From Pseudomonas sp. (GTDB taxonomy: Bacteria > Pseudomonadota > Gammaproteobacteria > Pseudomonadales > Pseudomonadaceae): a DNA stretch of 64,000 bases. Each line of letters opens with the position of its first letter. Positions within the stretch are counted from its first letter, which is position 1. Location of the stretch: contig NZ_PEKX01000009.1 in the NCBI RefSeq assembly GCF_002796985.1, positions 1 to 64,000 on the forward strand. The letters run 5' to 3'. Made by a program: the position numbers and the translations under genes. Positions 59,409 to 64,000 of the stretch are shown here, piece by piece. The notes under the pieces are model-generated. The model saw nothing but the letters and a program-made list of their open reading frames with translations, was not told where the DNA came from and searched no databases.

Positions 59409-60752
59409 TTACTCCTTGACGGCGATGGGCTGTACGGCGGGCGGCTGGTAGTCGCCCTTGAGCGCTTTTTCCTGCGGCAGGTACAGGCGCAGGATCAGGT
59501 TGAACGGGCCCTGTGGCGCGGGCAGCCAGTTGTCGGTGCTGGCGGGCTGGGCGTGCTGGAGGGTCAGGGTCAGGCCGCCGTCGGCATCCGGCTTCAGGCC
59601 GCTGGCGCTGTTGATGGCGTAGCGGTTGAGCGGGTTGGCCGAAAGCATCTGGGTCTTGCCGTCGTACAGGGTGACCGACCAGAAGGCGTCCACCGGCGGC
59701 AGTTGGCCAGGGGCGAAGTGCAGGCGGTAGGCGCGGCTGCCATCCAGCGGCTGGCCGCTGGCGTCGACGCGGGTGATCGGGTACATCGCCTCCGCCGGGT
59801 CGTTGGCATAGAGGTATTTCCAGGCCACGGCCGAGCGGGTCAGGTCGTCGCTGCCGTAATGGCCGATGTTGGTCGGGGAGTTCTGCCAGCCATTGACCGG
59901 GGCGCCGAAGCGCTCGGTGGCGGCGCGAATCTTCGCGCGCCCGTCCTCGGCGCCCTGCTCCACTGCCTGGGCAATGTCCGCCGGCAGCTGTTTGGCATCG
60001 AAGGGTTTGCCGGTGCCCACGCCGATCTGCGCGAACTGTTTCAGGCGCTCCTGCTCGTCGGCGCTCCAGGCATGCCAGGCCGAGAGGCCGTTGAAGTCGA
60101 TGAAGGTGTTTTCCGCCGGGCCTTCCTTGGTCGGCAGGTACTCGGGCACGTCCATCTTGTGCGGCAGCAAGGTCGGTTTGGTGCTGCGCAACTTGTAGCC
60201 GTCCATCACCGCCTTGGCGGCGGCCAGATCGGCTTCGCCGTCGACCGCCGTGCGCCCGAGGAGGAACAGGATGCGGCTGGGCGAGCGGATCACCTTGCCG
60301 TGGAAATCCTCAGGTGTCTTGCCATCCCAGTCGGGCCCGGCGATCAGGAAGCTGCCGGCCTCGCGGCCGGTGGCGCGGGTGCCGATGTAGTCGAGGTTGT
60401 TGGTGCGCATGTCGATCAGCTGGAAGCTGTAGTAACGCTGCGGCACGGCGGGCACGCTGAGCACCACCGGGTGTTCGCGCAGGTCGAGCAGTGCGTAGGA
60501 GTAGAGCGTGTCGTTGTTCGGCGACACCACGGTGCGGTCTTCCGGCCCGAGCAGCGCGGTCTTGTTGTACAGGTAATTGACCGGCAGCTTGGCGGCCAGC
60601 GCCTGCAAGGTCTTGCCGTGTTCGGCGGTGGCGTAGGCGAACAGATAAGCCTGCTCGGCCAGGTCGCGGGCTTGCGGCGGCGTCGGTGCGGCGGCCCAGG
60701 CGTGGCCGGCGAGCAGGGGAAGCAGGGCGAGTGCGGGCAGCCAGTGGCGCAT
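59409..60752 (-). CDS. DUF1254/DUF1214 protein, Sec-exported
   Basis: A 447-aa paralogue of the preceding protein with a Sec signal peptide (residues 1-20, cut before AAPTPPQ). DUF1254 and DUF1214 follow in order, with the shared landmarks NNDTLYSYALLDLREHP, AGPDWDGKTP and YRLHFAPGQLPPVDAFWSVTLYDGKTQ. Two related proteins exported by different routes suggest different cofactor or folding needs (inference). It starts the pair. Confidence 0.88.
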   Translation of the reverse strand: MRHWLPALALLPLLAGHAWAAAPTPPQARDLAEQAYLFAYATAEHGKTLQALAAKLPVNYLYNKTALLGPEDRTVVSPNNDTLYSYALLDLREHPVVLSVPAVPQRYYSFQLIDMRTNNLDYIGTRATGREAGSFLIAGPDWDGKTPEDFHGKVIRSPSRILFLLGRTAVDGEADLAAAKAVMDGYKLRSTKPTLLPHKMDVPEYLPTKEGPAENTFIDFNGLSAWHAWSADEQERLKQFAQIGVGTGKPFDAKQLPADIAQAVEQGAEDGRAKIRAATERFGAPVNGWQNSPTNIGHYGSDDLTRSAVAWKYLYANDPAEAMYPITRVDASGQPLDGSRAYRLHFAPGQLPPVDAFWSVTLYDGKTQMLSANPLNRYAINSASGLKPDADGGLTLTLQHAQPASTDNWLPAPQGPFNLILRLYLPQEKALKGDYQPPAVQPIAVKE

Positions 60753-60860
60753 GTCGTGTTCCTCGTTGTTCTTGTTGGCATGGCGCCGGCCAGGGTGCTC
60801 CAGAGCGCCGCGCTGACGGTTAGCGCCAGCGGACAGAAAACGATCACCGCCGCCGGGGTA

Positions 60861-62435
60861 TCACTCCGCGCGGTCGGGGCTGTGCAGCGGGAGGTCCAGC
60901 TGTACGCGGCGGCGCAGCCAGGGGCTGGGCCGGTAGCGGGCCTCGCCGTAGCAGGCCTGCAGGCCCTGGAGGATGGTGAGAATGCGCACGGCGCCGTAAT
61001 GCTCGCCGAAGGCCAGCGGGCCGAAGGGGTAACCCAGCGCCAGTTGCACCGCGCGGTCCAGCGTCACCGGCGTGGCGATGCCGCGCTGGGCGATCTCGCA
61101 GCCGAGATTGACGATGCCGGCGACTACCCGTTGGCTGACAAAGCCGGGCGAATCGTTGATCACTTCCACCGGCACGCCGTCGCTGCCCAGCGCCTGGCGC
61201 GCTTGCGCCTCAAGGTGCGGGTCGAGCGCCGGCTGGCGCATCAGCACGCGGCGGCGGTCCAGTTCGGTGAAGGTTTCCAGCGCCAGGCTGCGTTCCGGCG
61301 GCAGGCCGAGGGCGTCGATGCGCGTGCTGGCGTCCACGCCCAGCGGGGTGACCAGGCAGATGGCGCGCGACGACGGCGCTTCGCCGGTTTCCAGCACCAC
61401 GCCGCCGAGGGTGAGGATCGCCGCGACGCGGTGGCGCAGCTCCGGGTCCTGGCTGTCGAGCCAGTACGGGCGGTTGAGCAATACGGTTTCGTACCGTTCT
61501 TCTGCTTCACGAACGGGCTGGCCGTCGTGGTAGCGGTAGAAGCCCTCGCCGCTCTTGCGACCCAGCAACCCACCGGCGACGCGCTGCGCGGCAAGTGGCG
61601 ACGGGGTGTAGCGCGGGTCCTGGTAGAACTGCTGGTAGAGCGACTCCATCACCGCGTGGGAGACATCCAGGCCGGTCAGGTCGAGCAGCTCGAACGGCCC
61701 CATGCGAAAGCCCACGCCGTCGCGCAGGATGCGGTCGATCTGCGCGGGGCTGGCGATGCCTTCGCCGAGGATGCGCAGCGCTTCGGTGCTGAAGGCGCGG
61801 CCGGCGTGGTTGACGATGAAGCCGGGGCTGTCCGGTGACACCGCCGGGAAGTGCCCGGCCTGCTCCGCCAGCCGGCTCAGACGCTGCACCACCGACTCGC
61901 TGGTGCGCTGGCCGCGCACCACCTCGACGATGCGCATCAGCGTCACCGGGTTGAAGAAGTGGAAGCCGGCAACCCGTTCCGGGTGCTGGCAGCGCGCGGC
62001 GATGCGGGTGACCGACAGCGACGAGGTGTTGCTCGCCAGCACGGCCTCCGGCGCCACGCGCTTCTCCAGCTCGGCGAGCAGCGCTTGCTTGGCGCCGAGG
62101 TCTTCGAGGATGGCCTCGATCAGCAGGTCGCAGTCGGCCAACTCGTCCAGGCTGTGGGTGGGCAACAGGCGCTGCATCGTCGCGCGGAGTGCTTCGGGGG
62201 CAAGCTTGCCCTTGGCCACCGCGCGTTCCAGCAGCTCGCGGTTGAAGGCCAGGGCCTGCTCCACGGTGTGCGGGTTGCTGTCGTACAGGCGCACCGGCAG
62301 CCCGGCGCTGGCGAACAGCTGGGCGATGCCGCGGCCCATGGCCCCGGCGCCGATCACGCCAATACGGTGGAAGGACTCGGTCATGCTGCGGGTCTCGTCG
62401 TGCGCACCTGCTTCAACCATAGACGCTGTGCTCAC
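60861..62435 (-). CDS. 3-hydroxyacyl-CoA dehydrogenase (PaaH-like)
   Basis: An NAD-dependent 3-hydroxyacyl-CoA dehydrogenase of 524 aa, with the Rossmann motif GAGAMGRGIAQ near the N-terminus, FHFFNPVTLMRIVEVV, and two C-terminal 3HCDH domains (about 215-310 and 440-520). The long form resembles PaaH/PaaC of phenylacetate breakdown, but no other paa gene is here. The GTG at 62435 overlaps the ligase stop (GTGA) and has AAGGA before it; the ATG at 62384 would give 507 aa, closer to family size. Confidence 0.87.
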   Translation of the reverse strand: MSTASMVEAGAHDETRSMTESFHRIGVIGAGAMGRGIAQLFASAGLPVRLYDSNPHTVEQALAFNRELLERAVAKGKLAPEALRATMQRLLPTHSLDELADCDLLIEAILEDLGAKQALLAELEKRVAPEAVLASNTSSLSVTRIAARCQHPERVAGFHFFNPVTLMRIVEVVRGQRTSESVVQRLSRLAEQAGHFPAVSPDSPGFIVNHAGRAFSTEALRILGEGIASPAQIDRILRDGVGFRMGPFELLDLTGLDVSHAVMESLYQQFYQDPRYTPSPLAAQRVAGGLLGRKSGEGFYRYHDGQPVREAEERYETVLLNRPYWLDSQDPELRHRVAAILTLGGVVLETGEAPSSRAICLVTPLGVDASTRIDALGLPPERSLALETFTELDRRRVLMRQPALDPHLEAQARQALGSDGVPVEVINDSPGFVSQRVVAGIVNLGCEIAQRGIATPVTLDRAVQLALGYPFGPLAFGEHYGAVRILTILQGLQACYGEARYRPSPWLRRRVQLDLPLHSPDRAE

Positions 62436-64000
62436 GCGGTGGTCCTTTTGGCCAGTTCCAGATCGCGCAGCTGGCGGCGCAGCAACTTGCCGACGCTGGT
62501 CTTGGGCAGCTCGTCGAGGACCTCAACGAAGCTCGGCACCTTGTAGCCGGTGAGGTGCTCGCGGCAGTGGGCGATGATCTGCGCCGGCGCCAGCGATTCG
62601 TCCTTGAGGCTGACGAACAGCTTCACCGACTCGCCCTTGCGCTCGTCCGGCACGCCGATGGCCACGCACTCGCGCACGCCGGGGTGACGCATTACCGCGT
62701 CCTCCACTTCGTTGGGGAACACGTTGAAGCCCGAGACCAGGATCATGTCCTTCTTGCGGTCGACGATCTTCAGCATGCCGTCGGCGTCCAGCTCGGCGAT
62801 GTCGCCGGTCTTCAGCCAGCCGTCGGCGGTCAGCACCTGGGCGCTCTCTTCCGGGCGCTGCCAGTAGCCCTGCATCACCTGCGGGCCACGCAGCCACAGC
62901 TCGCCGGGCTGGTCGGGGCCGGTGTCGTTGCCCTCCTCGTCCACCGTGCGCAGTTCGGTATCCACCAGCGCCTGGCCGACGTAGCCTTCGCGGTACGGGC
63001 TCAGCAGCGTGCCGGTGGAGACTACCGGCGAGGCCTCGGTAAGGCCGAAACCTTCACGTACCGGCGCACCGGTCAGCGCTTCCCAGCGCCGGCCCACTTC
63101 GCGGTTCAGCGGTGCGCCGCCGGAGGTCACCCACTTCAGGTGGCTGAAGTCGATGCTGGGGAAATCCGCGTGGTTCATCAGGCCGACGAACAGGGTGTTG
63201 ATGCCGCTCATCAGGGTGAAGGGGTAGCGGCGCATGGCGCCGATGATCTCGTCGAGGTTGCGGCCGTCGCGGATGAACACTGTGTGCAGGCCCATGCCCA
63301 CCGAGGACAGGCAGTTCGTCGAGAAGGCCATGATGTGGTAGAGCGGCAGCGGCGCGATGCGCACGTCGGTGGCCGGCTCCAGCAGGCCGGGGCGCAGGAA
63401 CAGCTCCAGGGTCTGGGTGACGTTGGCGACCAGGCTGCGGTGGCTGAGCATCGCGCCCTTGGAAACACCAGTGGTGCCGCCGGTGTACTGCAGCAGCGCG
63501 AGGCGATCCAGCCCCGGCTCGGCGTCTACCGGCGCTGCCTCGGCGCCCAGGCGCAGGGCCTGCTGGAAGCGTACGCAGTCGGCTTCGGCGCTGTCGAATT
63601 GCGGGCGCTCGCTGTCGTCGATCGAGGTCAGCAGCACCTGCCGTACCTCGCAGTCGGCCTGCACGCTGCGCAACAGCGGCAACAGGCGGTCGAGCAGGAG
63701 CACGGCGCTGGCGCCGGAGTCGGCCAACTGGTGGCGCAGCTCGCTGGCGGTGTACTGCGGGTTGGTGTTCACCAGCACCACCCCGGCCTTCAGCGCACCG
63801 AAAGTGGCGATGGGGTATTGCAGCGAATTGGGCAGCATCAGCGCCAGGCGGTTGCCGGGTTGCAGGCCGGCGTGGTGGCGCAGGTAACGGGCGAAGGCGT
63901 CGGCCTGGCGCTCCAGCTCGGCGAAGCTCAGGTGGCTGTCGCCGCAGGAGAACGCGAGGCGTTCGGGGAATTCGCGGCCGGCATCGCGCAGCAGGTCGTG
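62432..64000 (-). CDS. long-chain fatty acid--CoA ligase-like, N-terminus cut by window edge
   Basis: An AMP-forming acyl-CoA synthetase: the frame is open from the edge through 62432, with about 522 residues visible. The ATP motif YTGGTTGVSKGAMLSHRS, PLYHIMAF, GFGLTEASPVV, and the C-terminal GWLKTGDIAELDADGMLKIVDRKKD and GFNVFPNEVEDAV are all in place. Only about the first 20-30 residues are missing. It overlaps the dehydrogenase gene by four bases, a two-gene fatty-acid or aromatic-acid oxidation unit. The chain length preferred is not evident. Confidence 0.88.
   Translation of the reverse strand, partial: HDLLRDAGREFPERLAFSCGDSHLSFAELERQADAFARYLRHHAGLQPGNRLALMLPNSLQYPIATFGALKAGVVLVNTNPQYTASELRHQLADSGASAVLLLDRLLPLLRSVQADCEVRQVLLTSIDDSERPQFDSAEADCVRFQQALRLGAEAAPVDAEPGLDRLALLQYTGGTTGVSKGAMLSHRSLVANVTQTLELFLRPGLLEPATDVRIAPLPLYHIMAFSTNCLSSVGMGLHTVFIRDGRNLDEIIGAMRRYPFTLMSGINTLFVGLMNHADFPSIDFSHLKWVTSGGAPLNREVGRRWEALTGAPVREGFGLTEASPVVSTGTLLSPYREGYVGQALVDTELRTVDEEGNDTGPDQPGELWLRGPQVMQGYWQRPEESAQVLTADGWLKTGDIAELDADGMLKIVDRKKDMILVSGFNVFPNEVEDAVMRHPGVRECVAIGVPDERKGESVKLFVSLKDESLAPAQIIAHCREHLTGYKVPSFVEVLDELPKTSVGKLLRRQLRDLELAKRTTA

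Noticed and set aside
58233..61838. A 1201-aa open frame on the plus strand over the DUF1254 pair and part of the dehydrogenase
   Set aside because: It runs antisense to three well-supported genes and its sequence has the repetitive Gly/Ala/Arg/Val look of a third-position shadow.
1..64000. tRNA and rRNA genes
   Set aside because: No cloverleaf-type sequence with the usual GTTCGA arm and acceptor ends, and no rRNA sequence, was noticed on either strand.

Overview
The window is high-GC DNA from a Pseudomonas chromosome, most like the P. aeruginosa / P. nitroreducens / P. citronellolis branch (inference). From about 3.1 kb rightwards the gene order follows the region next to oriC in P. aeruginosa: lptA-gmhB, glyS-glyQ, tag, an LpxL-type acyltransferase, a PilZ protein, a TPR protein, trkH-trkA-rsmB-fmt-def, tsaP, dprA, tsaC, qor, hemF, aroE, the choline-sulfate genes, trpA-trpB-trpI, a dodecin and DUF1161 proteins. 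This backbone is interrupted by several accessory blocks.

Layout. (1) 1-2.5 kb is a visibly lower-GC accessory operon on the minus strand. It has five genes: an HTH protein, a DUF4258 protein, a uracil-DNA-glycosylase-like protein, a small Cys-rich protein and an unknown. Three copies of the same spaced inverted repeat precede it. A gene-free stretch follows, up to a bidirectional terminator at 3.1 kb. (2) 3.1-8.3 kb is envelope and translation core. (3) 8.3-11.6 kb is a dedicated exosortase and its VIT/VWA target with a PEP-CTERM tail. (4) 11.7-14.5 kb holds the acyltransferase, an mntH gene next to repeats, and the PilZ protein. (5) 14.7-28.7 kb is an ectoine uptake and catabolism cluster: ehuBCDA on the minus strand, then enuR, eutB, eutC, doeA, doeB, doeX, doeC and doeD on the plus strand. 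A yhhQ queuosine-precursor transporter gene with a candidate preQ1-I riboswitch leader lies inside it. (6) 29-35 kb is the TPR-trkH-trkA-rsmB-fmt-def block. (7) 35-41 kb holds tsaP, dprA, tsaC, qor, hemF and aroE. (8) 41.5-46.9 kb is a betC-choX-sulP operon with a divergent LysR regulator. (9) 47-50.7 kb holds a monooxygenase-like protein, an AraC regulator, a VOC protein and a YdgA-type protein. (10) 51-54.2 kb is trpBA with divergent trpI. (11) 54.2-60.8 kb holds the dodecin and tandem paralogue pairs (DUF1161, small lipoproteins, DUF1254/DUF1214) plus a predicted aminopeptidase. (12) 60.9-64 kb is an acyl-CoA ligase (cut by the window edge) overlapping a 3-hydroxyacyl-CoA dehydrogenase.

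How the genes work together. EhuBCDA would import ectoine. DoeA opens the ring, DoeB deacetylates the product, DoeD removes the amino group and DoeC oxidises the semialdehyde to aspartate; EnuR and DoeX would regulate. BetC splits choline-O-sulfate; ChoX and SulP probably deal with the choline and sulfate sides. Intergenic gaps are packed with several families of short palindromic (REP/BIME-like) repeats, mostly between operons, including one nearly perfect 114-bp direct duplication.
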